From positions 66,932,220 to 66,996,219 of the forward strand of contig OY282609.1 in the NCBI GenBank assembly GCA_958298945.1: a stretch of DNA of 64,000 nt, written 5' to 3'. This stretch comes from Atherix ibis (Eukaryota; Arthropoda; Insecta; Diptera; Athericidae). Made by a program: the position numbers and the translations under genes. The notes under the pieces were generated by a model. It saw only the letters and a list, made by a program, of their open reading frames with translations. It was not told where the DNA came from and did not search any database. Shown here piece after piece: positions 26,836-38,216 of this stretch. Within the stretch, counting starts at the first letter, position 1, and each line of letters opens with the position of its first letter.

Positions 26836-26982
26836 TGAGGTCTGCAAGCAAAGCAGCTGTCAAAAATTAACTGAACATTTAAAATTTCGTTATAAGTGCG
26901 AGATATGAGTACCAACATAACGCCACAAAAAATGGCGACCCGCGGAAATTCAAAATTCGCGATACTTTTTGACCAGACCTCG
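26836..26982. mobile_element. 147-bp mariner-derived MITE
   Basis: A short element with inverted ends: the left begins TGAGGTCTGCAAGC, and the right, on the minus strand, begins CGAGGTCTGGTCAAAAAGTA. TA occurs on both sides (26834-26835 and 26983-26984). The interior is non-coding and includes GCGACCCGCGG. Size, TA duplication and TIR style fit an internally deleted mariner. The outer TIR match is only about 10 bp, so the call is moderate. Confidence 0.6.
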
Positions 26983-26984
26983 TA

Positions 26985-28830
26985 TATTCATGTTCCAATT
27001 TTTCTAGGATTCCCTTTTTCCATAATAAAAATCTTAAGTTTGATCAATTCTTAGTATTCTATAAGTTTTCTTATTGAACTTTTAAAAAGAAATGCTGAAT
27101 ATTTGCGTAATAATTTTTATTATTGTATTAGAAAGAAAATTTTTAGCAAAATTATCAATAAAAATGTTCAGATTGTAAAATTTCTTTCTTTATCTACATT
27201 TGGCATATTTTCATAGTAAATAAATAAAGTCAAGGATAGTGTCAGTCTTTTAAATGAAAAGATATAAAATATGGTCTTAACTAAAGCGTAGAATACTCAT
27301 TTCCATTAGTGTGCCAACTTCATGGGTGCCCCATTCTCTGATGCGTAATATTGCATATACATACGTGTATGTATGTGTGTATTTTCAACTGTCTCCCATA
27401 CACGTACGCACTCGTACATAAATAATTCATTTAGTGGGAGAATGTAATGAAATTCTCAACTGCCTTAGCTAAATAATAATAAAAAGTTGACAAGCATTTG
27501 AATAATATGCTCGTGTAAATAAATTTGAAAATAATTTTATCAATTTCCCTTGTTTTCACGTTATATCAAATTTAGCTGAGGAATTTTTATGAACGTCATT
27601 TGCATAACTCATAATTTTGGTGAAAATTTATTTCTCATTCCATATGAAGTGTGAAAATTTCGAGATTGGGGGTGAAAAAATTCTGCGAATAAATATCGCA
27701 GTATATTTTAACATGACTCATGTACTATCATCAATTATGATTACTTCTAGGATGGCCGGGAAACGAGAACTTATGAAATACTCATGGTTGGAATACATAT
27801 CAAAGGATATGTAACAGGATACGTTATCCATTGATCTTGACGAGTACAAGTACTAAACCCACTCAGACTAATCTCAATCCACTAAGCTTATAAGAATCCA
27901 CTTAAATCTTTCAACCCATTGACCTACTCTAGACTGGTTCAACCATTTTCAGCAAATTTCGTTCATTTTTCTCGCATTACACAATTCCGAGAGTATGTTT
28001 TAAATTTTCATAATTCTCAAAAATTATAATAATTTCATTACATTTAACTCTATTTCTTTGTGACTGTCATATGTCGTTGTTCGTTGACTATTGAGTTATG
28101 CTAATATCAGCATACTCCAGAGAATATAGTGTAGGAGGAAGGGCTATGATGTTCACCTAAATATACAAGTTAACGTATCAAAAATATTTCACAACAACGT
28201 ACGTATTAAGTTAAATTTTGTCAAAAGGAATTTTATCAAATCTTCAAAATAACGGCATACACTTTGGTTAGATTAAATGAACAATTTTGCGACTAGTTTT
28301 TATGGAAACTAATTATATCCTCCGAATAGGAAGAACTTCATTAAAATTTATTTAATAATTGAAGATTTGGAAGAAGAGTAAAGAGACTAGTTCTATTGAG
28401 AGCAATCTAGATAAAACTGCCTGCAAATTATTTGTAGATTAGTGCCTCCTAGATATGTAGCAAAAGTTTCAAGTTGTGTTTTTGTAGTGTATTGCGAATT
28501 AGGGGGTCAGCAAAAAATAGATCAATTTTGTGTTAGACTAGTTAAATCCGCGAGTTTGACTTATAAGAAGTATACATAATTCCTTGTCTAGAGCATACGT
28601 TTTCAGTGACATAAAGCATTCTTGCAGGGCCGAGAAGCAGTAAAAATAATAACCTCACTTAGGGAGGCCTTAAACGTCGAAAAAGCCTGTGAAGTTAGAC
28701 CATCGATTAACATTGAAATTGATGAGTGAGTCCTAGAAACGCTCAGAAAAAATATTCTTTACTTCAGCTCGGATATTCCAATCTACACTTATCCCCATTA
28801 AAGAGTTTTTGTTGGTAAAAGGTATTTCTG
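26985..28830. other. intergenic DNA, no gene seen
   Basis: No supported gene. A CATACA/TGTATG-rich patch lies near 27357-27420. A 34-codon stretch at about 28624-28727, containing EALNVEKACEVRPSINIEID, is open and less AT-biased than its surroundings but was not recognised; it may belong to the transposon relic just downstream. Confidence 0.4.
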
Positions 28831-29010
28831 TGGTCCTTAGCCTCCTATTCATCCAAGATCACATAATACTTGAAATAACGTCATCTGTATCGCAACGATA
28901 AAATTCAAAGGAGTGTAACCGATGAGTTGAAGGCTATTCCAATCGAAGCATTTGAAAACGGCTACGAAAAATGGAAACAACACCCTCGTGGCCCAAGAGA
29001 ACAACTATGA
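28830..29010 (+). pseudogene. mariner-like transposase relic, C-terminal fragment
   Basis: One frame at about 28881-28980 reads RHLYRNDKIQRSVTDELKAI followed by PIEAFENGYEKWKQHP. This matches the C-terminal region of mariner transposases, where an ELKAIP...AF...W block follows the third catalytic Asp. Upstream the frame is broken and the SPDLAP motif is degraded. No TIRs were identified. Old, immobile remnant. Confidence 0.6.
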
Positions 29011-32000
29011 AGCTGGTAACATTGACACATCATTAGTTGTCTGCCATGTATCATATTTATTCTTTACATATTAAAAATACTTTTTAATAACTCAAATATC
29101 TTACAAATTTATTGAAGATATTTTAATTGATGCAAATATTCTTTTTAAATTTTTAGTTTTTGACTTGAAACAATAAATTTTATTTATTTCATTACGTTAT
29201 ATAGTTAAATTAAAGTAAATGCTTTCAAAATATTTTTTGGAGTTTCTGAATTAGTGTAATTAGAGTTTTTTTTTTGGACTTTCATCAATCCAAACTTAAC
29301 TTAATATTAGAATAAAAATATATAAAAGAATATACATTGCAAAAGTTTACAAAAAAATATCTCAACTCAAGCAAATCTTTTGGCAGTAAACCAAAAATTT
29401 ATTGTTACAAATCTGACTGTAAACTTTTGTTTTGAGTGTTCGTAGCAATATAATATTATTATATAAACTTTTTATGAAGAAAATAAAAAAATTGGAGCAA
29501 TAATTGAACACAATCAATTATTTATTCAGAATTTGGTATAAAAAAAAGTCGTACAAATCTTACCAGAATCGGAATTTCCTTCACTTGAAAATAGATGCTT
29601 ACCTAGAAAGAAAAAAAAATTTATATGAAATATATTTAATAACATAAGCCTATAAAAATAAATCAACCATATTTGTAGTATTTTTAGTAATTAATCATTA
29701 GAAATTTTTTAAAATGTCCATTATAATAAGTAAAATTTTAAAAATGTCGAACAAAAAACTGTTATAAAAATTGCCAGTTACAAGATTCTTTGTCAAATTT
29801 GAAGAAAAAAAAATTGTATTACCAAATAGTTGTTAAAATAATAAATTAAAATTTTACTAAATTAAAATTTGATTAATGTAAATTGCCGGAATTTTTTTTC
29901 AGTTTTTTGCAATTAAAAATTTTTATTCAAACATTTTTCTAAAAAAAATTTTTATTTAGTAATAATTTTTTATTAAAAATATTTTTGTTAAATATTTTCT
30001 TTGAAAATATTTTTTTAAGAATTTTCTACTTAACCCTTTTCAGTATATTTGGTGAAACTTGACAATAAAAAATGTTTTCTGTAAAATTTTTGTCTTTTAA
30101 AATATTTGTAGTAATAGCTAAAACCTTTTTAAAGGCGATTGTTTTTTTTTTCAATTTTTAAAAAAATTGAATGTATTTAATAATTTTGTCATTTTGAAAT
30201 ACTTAAATCAGGCTTTTAACTTTATTATTACTGAAAACCATTATTTTATTTAAACATTCTATCTGAACTTACACAGCTTTTGAAATTCAATAATTTTGAA
30301 TACCCAAACAAATTGAAATGTTCTATTACATTTTGTATTATCTTATAAAGCTACTATTACCCAAATAATGAATAACAATTCCTAAAATTTGGGCGAGAAG
30401 TTTGGGTCACGGAATGGATTATGTACGTGGTATATATTTTTTCTCGAAAAACTTTTCACATCACTTTAAGTTGAGGTAAGGAAGTTATGTTGAAAAACTT
30501 TTCGAGCTGCTTAAAAGTTAGTTCAACAATAATGTCTCCTAATAACATAGCTGATAACTAAATGTTTACATTAACTTATCATATCACACTTCATTTTTTT
30601 TCCTTAGTTTGTTCTGATAAATTCGTAATCTTTACTTAATACTTTAACTTTTTATATATTTTATAATAGTATGACTCTTATTTATAAGCTTCATATAAAA
30701 TAATTGATTTTATATTATCTACCGCAAAGTCTCAACTTTGAATTTTTATTTCTATTTAAGTTTGTTAATTATCTTTGAAAGGATATTATTTCTATTCATG
30801 TATATTATGCAGATCAGCTTAGAAGAAATCCAATTAAATCGGTACATTTAGATATACAGTCGAGTAGATGCAAATGCATCGTTTAGGACGGTAACAATTT
30901 TCTGCATCATGCATTCACGATTTGTACGAGAAAGAATTCGTTTTTATATTTCTTAGTAAATTGGAAAAGCTCAAATCATCTGGTTTTGACTAAAAAAAAC
31001 GAGGAGTGGTTTATATAATGACAAAAACAGAAAAATAGTGGACGCAAAAAAGATAGAAATATGACCTATAAATGTATTCAAAGTAAATGCATCGTTTGGA
31101 TGGTAAATTTTTATGCTTGTGATCTTTTGCAGTCTATCCTCTCCAATAACGCCACTCGAAAATCCAAACGCTATCACCCGATTATCTGAAAATCCCAACG
31201 GAGCATTTATGGAATAATTCGTGAATCATCCTTTCAATTCGAATTTCTTTTTATAGTAGCACCCGATTCCTGTTTGGAGCTTCGATTGTCTGCTCGAATG
31301 TATGTTTTTATATATATACACACATACAAACATTAATATTCTTTTATTCTCATTTAAAATAACAATGTTTATGTATCTGATAGAAAATCCTTTAAAGATG
31401 GAACTCTAATTTTTTCTCTTTCTTTTTTACTTAAAATAAACTAAATTTTTACGACAAAAAGTAAACGGAAAATTGATAAAAAACCGACGTACTGAATTGT
31501 TTCTGAACAAAGAAAATTGTCAAGTTTATTTTTCATGTTCTAGGAGCTAAATACAGTATGTATTCGTGTGTAGATAAAATGTGTGCATGGGTTGGACAAA
31601 AGAGACAACCATTATAACAAAGCTTTCAATATTTTACTTCTTTTTTCACACTTTATGCTTGTACATTCTGATTTTTCCTCCAGGGAAAGGTTGTAAGTAA
31701 ATCTTAAAATGAAAAATATATTTAAAAGCTAACACAGAAATTCTTTTTCCATCTTCTGATTTTTTCCTTATACATGAAAAAGTTAACTTGCCGTAATATT
31801 CTCATATTATTGAAGAATATTTTTATTTTTCTCTTATAAAGAAAATATTTAAAATTTGTTTCGTTAAGAAAGATTGTCTACATAACATAAAAAAAGGATA
31901 AAAGACGGCCACATCATTGGGTATGCATTCTTTATTTTGATATCTTGAAATATGTTTCCACAAAAGGAATTTCTTAGATAAATTGAAAGCATTTTTTCTG

Positions 32001-32044
32001 GAACTAAGAATTTTTAAGGTATTTTGTTTTAGAAAATTTTTGTG
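29011..32044. other. AT-rich DNA with degenerate satellite-like stretch
   Basis: No gene seen. At about 29890-30100 the sequence alternates AAAAATTTTT blocks with short spacers, resembling decayed 13-mer minisatellite. A diverged direct repeat (ATGCATCGTTTRG) occurs at about 30873 and 31084. Confidence 0.45.
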
Positions 32045-32700
32045 TCTAATGAATGTAAATATATATAGTCAAGAGAATTAATAACTTTCAGTAAGTGCTC
32101 TAAATAAAAATATTTAGTAAAAATTTCCATTAGACATTGGTAGTGAAAATTGTCAGTAAAAATTGTCAGTGAAAATTGTCAGTGAAAATTGTCAGTGAAA
32201 ATTGTCAGTGAAAATTGTCAGTGAAAATTGTCAGTGAAAATTGTCAGTGAAAATTGTCAGTGAAAATTGTCAGTGAAAATTGTCAGTGAAAATTGTCAGT
32301 GAAAATTGTCAGTGAAAATTGTCAGTGAAAATTGTCAGTGAAAATTGTCAGTGAAAATTGTTAGTGAAAATTGTCAGTGAAAATTGTCAGTGAAAATTGT
32401 CAGTGAAAATTGTCAGTGAAAATTGTCAGTGAAAATCTAATGAATGTAAATATATATAGTCAAGAGAATTAATAACTTTCAGTAAGCACTTTAAATAAAA
32501 ATATTTAGTAAAAATTTCCATTAGACATTGGTAGTGAAAATTGTCAGTAAAAATTGTCAGTGAAAATTGTCAGTGAAAATTGTCAGTGAAAATTGTCAGT
32601 GAAAATTGTCAGTGAAAATTGTCAGTGAAAATTATCAGTGAAAATTGTCAGTGAAAATTATCAGTGAAAATCTAATGATTGTAAATATGTATAGTCAAAA
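32045..32700 (+). repeat. 13-bp minisatellite array A with higher-order repeat
   Basis: Tandem copies of GTGAAAATTGTCA fill 32143-32436 (about 22 units) and 32532-32671 (about 11 units). Each array is preceded by the same unique block of about 97 bp (32045-32142 and 32436-32531, beginning TCTAATGAATGTAAATATAT). A third, truncated copy of that block begins at 32671. The arrangement is block-array-block-array-block, so block and array were duplicated together. Units are nearly identical within each array. Confidence 0.97.
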
Positions 32701-35000
32701 GAATTACAATAATTTATTAATGCTTATGAACTTTTTAATTGCTAGTTAATTTAAAGTTTTTTTTTCTTAATATTATGAAGAATATTTTAAAAATTTGTGA
32801 GTGAAAAAATACAATAATAAAAAATATTGTTCGTTTTAATTCTAGGTTTGGTAGTATGAATTGTTTTCTAATTGTTTATTTCGGACTTTCTCGTTTTTTT
32901 TTTAAAGTTAATCCTTGATTTCATATTGTATAAAAAATATGCAGGTAAAAATATATGTTAAAAAAAATATCATCAAAAATAACTAATTTTCTAAAGTGAA
33001 ATGAGTTTAATATTATTATACTTAACCGCAGAGTGAGTGTATAATATTTAGAAAATCTTTGTTCTCAAACCTCAAAAATCGATTTCTAATTAGCTTAGGT
33101 GGCTAAATTTTTCTTTATCAAATAGGGTTTTTTCTTATTTATCAATTCTGTAGTTCTAATTTTGTGGAAATTTTTAAGTAGTTTTTAGAAAAAATATCCA
33201 GTGAGCTAGCCATTTCTATCTGAGTCTTTATCTTTAATTAACGAGTTTTTATCATCTGCGCCTTGAAAATTAATGTATTTAATTATTCTGTGCAAAAATG
33301 TCTGAATTAGAAATATGAATTTGGTCAAAAGTTGCATTATATATAAAAAATAAAATTTGTAGTTAGTTTACTGTTGTGCCTTTAGATATTGATGAATGTT
33401 TTATCATAACTGGTATCGTTTTGGTGATCAATTAAATTCGAATCAACTTCAATATTTGAATACATTTTTCATGCTTATCAATAAATTTATTTAAAAAAGT
33501 AAAATATTTTGTATTAACACGAACAAAAAAATATTGAAAACTAAAATTGAAGGGAATACCGGATAAGCATGATATGAAAAAGTTTGTTATTTCGTATTGA
33601 GAAGCTTTAAAGAGAATTTATTTACTGTATAGTATTTCAATTTTTTTCTTGCATTTTTCAGTATAATGATAATAAAATCTCTGATTGTATGGAGTTGGGA
33701 ATGTTTGATTTCAAAATTTTTAAACTTTAGATATTTATGGTAAACGATTTATTCAAATGAATGCTATTCTGAAAAATTTATAGAGTGGGATTTTCGTTTT
33801 TGTTAAAAAGATTGATGGTAGAAAAATCAACCAAAATAAATAAAGTAAATGAAGTAACAGGATAGAATAGAATAAAATTGTATTTACTGTGGTTTGCATT
33901 ATTACAATCAGTGAAAATACAAAAATAAGGGTGAACATATTCTATACTATAGTTAAATAACGTATATTTCTTTAATAATTTTGAAAATCCTCCTTTTGTA
34001 TGAGTAAATTAAAATTTTTAAGAGAATAATGTCATATTTTAAATTTTTATAGAACTTTTTTATACAAAAACAATTTTATAAATAAAGAAAAGGAAAGATA
34101 AAATTTTTTAAGGGTTTAAAAGTATTTCGCTTAAGTCCAGTAAATCCATTTCTTTAATTAGCACGATTCGATGCTGACGTGACTTGCTTTAATTTTCTAA
34201 ATACTTGAGAAAAATAAAACAAAATCAGAATGTAAGATGAAGTTTTTTTTTGTAATTCTTTAAATTTGCAATTAAATAATAATAATTAAATAATTCTTTT
34301 GATATTTTCTTTTCAATTTCAATAATAAAATGATTTTTATTTATATATAAAAATAGATAATTATAGAGTACACATATAATGGTTTTTTGAATTAATTTAT
34401 TTAGAAGTTATTTTTAATGAAAGCAAAAGATATTGAGTAATAAAGTTACAAATTTAAAAAAATTTTATGAATCGATTGTGAAGCTTAGATAATTTAGTAA
34501 CTAAAAATGGTCCTATAGAGATTTGTTCGGGTGGAAATATCGAAGATAAATTCTCTAGACCATATTTTTGATAAAAAACTTTAGTATATACACAAATAAA
34601 AAGCAAAGAAAAATTAAAATTTGATAGATGTTTTGCACGTTTTGATATATAGTCATTGTTTTGTTGATCTACAATGACCAAAACTTGTCTTGGCTAACGT
34701 TACGTAATAAGACTAGTCTAGCTCTACTACTTCAATTGAAAGACATACATTGATAAGAAAAGTGATTGAATTTTTCCAAATATTTAAGTGAAAAACTTAA
34801 GAAAATTTCGTCAAATTTGAAGCTTGGATAGCGAAATATTATTGTGGGTATTTGGAAAAATTTTGCTTTGTGAGCGAATTCTATACAGCGTAATTCTACG
34901 CTCTTAATTTATGAAACAGGATTTAATTTTAGAGATACTTTTGAAACAGAAAGACTGTCTGCGTGATCTTAAGGGCGGAAAGAATAGAAAATGATTTCGC
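32700..35000. other. AT-rich DNA, no gene seen
   Basis: No coding region, RNA gene or intact mobile element could be supported. Confidence 0.5.
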
Positions 35001-35013
35001 ACAGAAAAAAAAT

Positions 35014-35600
35014 TATTAGTTGGAAAGGTTGTCCAGAAAATTTTTGGAAATTTTATGAAATAACTACAATAGAAACACCATTAATTCTTTTGGAGCCATT
35101 TGTGTAAAAGTATTTGGTTTTAATGTGTTTTGCCAGCAATTTGTGAAAGCTTTTTATAAAACGGTAAGTTCAGTGTCACATATTTTTGAGTTGAATAATC
35201 AGTTACTAAAAAAATGGTGCATGGACAGAGATCAGGTGAATTAGAAGGCTGGGAAAACTCGTTGATAGAAAAAATTACACCTCGTTGTCATGGTGGTACA
35301 TCCAAATGTTTGGAATGCTCGATCTGATGTAAAGAACCCTTTTCTGAGTCTTTCAAGGAGCGTTAATGTTAATCGATCGTCTGTCCTCATAAGACTAATC
35401 ACTTGTTTGATATTGTCATGAGTTTTGGCTGCTGAAGCGCTCCGTGAGTGTACAGTATTTCTTCTTCTACTGATTCTTGGCTCTCCTAAAATGCTTTGTG
35501 CCACATAAAAACGGATGCTCTTGATAAGAACTATTCCCCATAGCTTCATTATAGCTTTTCGATAGTAAAACACGTAAGTTTAGTAAGTCAAAATCTGATG
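35014..35600 (-). pseudogene. mariner-like element relic, minus strand
   Basis: On the minus strand, KTHDNIKQVISLMRTDDRLT (about 35430-35370) resembles the first helix-turn-helix region of mariner transposases. After a large deletion, HHDN (about 35290) matches the second catalytic Asp motif, and shortly after it, in another frame, NSPDLCPCTIFLV (about 35240-35210) matches the SPDLAPCDFFLF block of the third, here with Thr replacing the Asp. TTGGAAAGGTTGTCCAGAAA at about 35019 may be one TIR; the other end was not found. Highly decayed. Confidence 0.55.
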
Positions 35601-35784
35601 GCACATTCTTTATCCAAATTTCGCTGTGTCATAATTCGTAACGCCTTACAAAAACACAACTCCGCCAGCATATCGTACTTTAACTGCACGACCTCTATAA
35701 GATCGTATAGTTATAGGACGATATGGAAACGGCTAGGAGAAACTAATATACAAGCTAAGTGGTGATTATCCTAGAGTCTAGGAT

Positions 35785-35852
35785 AATTATACACTTAATC
35801 CACAGGAGAGCTGATGAGATCATCAGCTCTCCTGTGGTTTAGGTGTATAATT
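35785..35852. repeat. 68-bp near-perfect palindrome
   Basis: The arms run AATTATACACTTAATCCACA...GAGAGCTGATGA and back, with two mismatched pairs and a 2-nt unpaired centre at 35818-35819. Immediately upstream, 35766-35786 forms a second near-perfect palindrome around CCTAGAGTCTAGG. They sit between a mariner relic and a hAT 3' fragment. Confidence 0.9.
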
Positions 35853-35919
35853 GCTACTCTTGTGGATGAATATGATTTATCGACAATTTAAATTCGACGA
35901 TTTGATGTTTCAGTAACAG

Positions 35920-36543
35920 AATAACTCTTTACCTGATCGGAGCAGTTTTGTTATCAATTTGTGCTATAAAAACAATCTAATTAATACAGAATTAATAGAA
36001 TCATTTGAAAATGCTTTAGACGCAACAATAGACCAATTTTCAAGAAGGTTTGTTCAGTTTCGACAACTTGAAGAAACTACAAAATTTATTACCCATCCAG
36101 ACACATATAAGTATCAACAATTAAACTTAACAATGTTTGAATACATGGAATTAGATGATTTTGAAATGGAATTGGTAGATTTTCAGTCGAGTTCGATATG
36201 GACACAAAAATTTCAAGACTTAAGAATTGTTTTGGAAGAAATTGAGCGAGATCGATTCGTTGGACCAGTCCAGAGGAATGCCGAAAATGAAGTGTTTACA
36301 ACTTGGCAATCCATCCCGAAAACTTTTTCTTGTCTTAAAAAAATAGCAATGGGCATATTAACAATTTTTTCGTCGACGTATTTCTGTGAATCATTATTTT
36401 CTTCAATGAACTTTATTAAATCAGACATAAGAAGTAGACTTACAGATGAAAGTACTACTGCTTGTATTTTATTAAAAGCTACCAGCTATGAACCCGATAT
36501 AAAATATTTGGCATCTAGCATCCAACAACAAAAATCTCACTAA
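35920..36543 (+). pseudogene. hAT transposase C-terminal fragment (dimerisation domain)
   Basis: About 207 open codons ending at 36541-36543, with no ATG at a sensible start; an in-frame stop lies just upstream near 35915. The end of the frame carries the hAT C-terminal dimerisation block: STYFCESLFSSMNFIKSDIR followed by SRLTDESTTACILLKAT and EPDIKYL, as in ZBED/GTF2IRD2-type proteins. The catalytic core and the BED zinc finger are missing. The remaining frame is open and well conserved, which suggests fairly recent truncation. A domesticated gene is less likely, because no start or upstream exon was seen. Confidence 0.75.
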
Positions 36544-36782
36544 TAAGTTTTGAGGTTCACAATTTTTTTGCAAGTCTATTTTTTTATTTATTTCTCTTAG
36601 TTCGCCATTAATAAGTACTTAATTATTTTCCTCGGTGTATTAATTTTTGTTTTTATTAAAAATCTGAAGTTACACAAACATTTGATGCATTTTTATTTCC
36701 ATGGTATGTGGCACGCGACATATTATTTTATTGAAGAAAAAAAATTTTTGGCACTCAGTCTCAAAAAGGTTCGCCATCCCTG
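35920..36782 (+). mobile_element. hAT element, 3' part only
   Basis: The 3' end carries a terminal repeat whose reverse complement reads CAGGGATGGCGAACCTTTTT, the Charlie/ZBED-type hAT end, followed by TCCTAGAC (36783-36790) as a possible 8-bp target duplication. Only the C-terminal part of the transposase is upstream. No matching 5' TIR was found, so the copy is 5'-truncated or rearranged and cannot move on its own. Confidence 0.75.
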
Positions 36783-36937
36783 TCCTAGACGATGAAACGT
36801 AGTGACAAAAGATATTTACGTATTGTCAGATTAACGGTGCCAAATTTTATGTAGAGACTCTTTATATTTGGGATGAACAAAAGGCACCTGTGACTAGGCG
36901 AATGATGTTGTTAGGAGAGATATATATTTTAAAGGTA

Positions 36938-38216
36938 CGAGGGTCGTTCAATAAGTCCTTACAAAAAGATGGAAAAAAACTGTTTTTTTAAAAAAAAAAT
37001 TTTTATTTTTCAACACAATCTTCTTTTAGATCTATACACTTTTCCAACCGTTTTTCCAAAATTTTTATCCCGTCCAAAAAATAGGATTTCGGAAGTTCTG
37101 CAAAATACTCATCCGTTTGAGCAATGACGTCCTCGTTGGAAGTGAACCGTCGTCCGCCAAGCCATTTCTTCAGATTGGGGAAAAGCAAATAGTCACTCGG
37201 GGCCAAATCTGGTGAATAAGCGGGATGCTGCAACAATTCCATTCTCAATTCCACAATTTTGGCCATGGAAACAGCGCAGGTGTGCACACGCGCATTGTCC
37301 TGATGCAAGAGGATTTTTTTCTTCTTCAGATGGGGGCGTTTCTCTTTGATTTCCTCGCTCAACTGTTGCAATAACGACGCGTAATACGCTCCTATTATTG
37401 TTTTTCTTTTTTCCAAGTAGTCGATAAAAATGATGCCCTGCGAATCCCAAAAGACCGTGGCCATCACCTTGCCGGCCGATGGCACAGTTTTTGCCTTCTT
37501 CGGAGCCCGTTCACCCTTGAAAATCCACTGTATTGACTGTCTCTTCGTTTCTGGAGTGTAGTAGTGTATCCAGGTTTCGTCCACAGTGACATATCGACGA
37601 AGGAATTCGGCAGGATTGCGATGAAAGAGTGCCAACATAGCCTCAGAGTCCACTACACGATTGCGCTTATTCTCCTCTGAGAGCAAACGCGGCACCCATC
37701 TTGCCGAAATTTTTTTCACAGACAATTTTTCATGCAAAATTGAAGCGACTGTACCTTGTGATATGCGCGTGGCCTCAACTAATTCGCGCACTTTAATTCG
37801 CCGATCGTTCAAAATCAGATCGTGGATTTTGTCGATAATTTCGACCTCAACTGGGCGTCCTGAACGATGTTCATCTTTTGTGGATGAACGGCCACGTTTA
37901 AATTCATTCACCCAATTGTAAACCATCGCAAACACAGGTGCAGATGTGCCATGAACTGCATCCAACTCGGCTTTGATTTCTTTCGGGCTTAAGGATTTCA
38001 AATGGAGATGTTTGATGACAGCCCTAAACTCGCTTTTTTCCATTGTTATGCACAAATAAATGTCGTTAACTTTAATCGACGATAGAAATTGACCTACGCT
38101 ATGGATCGAGCTGAAATTTTGACAGCTTTCCTGTCGATAATGCTACTTACAAAATCTTTACCGACACTACGAGCGCAATTTCTCGGATTTTCTAAGGACT
38201 TATTGAACGACCCTCG
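36938..38216 (-). mobile_element. full-length mariner element, irritans subfamily
   Basis: A 1279-bp transposon with 29-bp TIRs that differ at one position (36938-36966 and 38188-38216; both begin CGAGGGTCGTTCAATAAGTC). TA dinucleotides lie at 36936-36937 and 38217-38218. The transposase on the minus strand is uninterrupted. This is the only structurally complete autonomous-looking element in the window. It lies less than 700 bp beyond the splice donor of the exon at 38900-39539, on the same strand. Confidence 0.96.
37003..38043 (-). CDS. mariner transposase, irritans subfamily, intact
   Basis: DD34D transposase of 346 residues starting at MEKSEFRAVIKH, the usual start of this subfamily; an upstream in-frame ATG (38053-38055) would add four residues. 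It binds the TIRs through paired helix-turn-helix domains (about residues 1-110), then cuts and integrates at TA. Motifs, numbered from MEKSEF: WVPRLLSEENKRNR (linker, about 116-129), VTVDETWIHYY (Asp155), LLHQDNARVH (Asp249) and YSPDLAPSDYLLF (Asp284). The 34-residue gap between the last two is exactly DD34D. It ends CIDLKEDCVEK. There are no stops or frameshifts. Catalytic activity cannot be judged from sequence alone. Confidence 0.95.
   Translation of the reverse strand: MEKSEFRAVIKHLHLKSLSPKEIKAELDAVHGTSAPVFAMVYNWVNEFKRGRSSTKDEHRSGRPVEVEIIDKIHDLILNDRRIKVRELVEATRISQGTVASILHEKLSVKKISARWVPRLLSEENKRNRVVDSEAMLALFHRNPAEFLRRYVTVDETWIHYYTPETKRQSIQWIFKGERAPKKAKTVPSAGKVMATVFWDSQGIIFIDYLEKRKTIIGAYYASLLQQLSEEIKEKRPHLKKKKILLHQDNARVHTCAVSMAKIVELRMELLQHPAYSPDLAPSDYLLFPNLKKWLGGRRFTSNEDVIAQTDEYFAELPKSYFLDGIKILEKRLEKCIDLKEDCVEK

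Noticed and set aside
32143..32671. CRISPR-like regular spacing of repeats
   Set aside because: The units are directly adjacent 13-mers without variable spacers in an animal genome, so this is a minisatellite.
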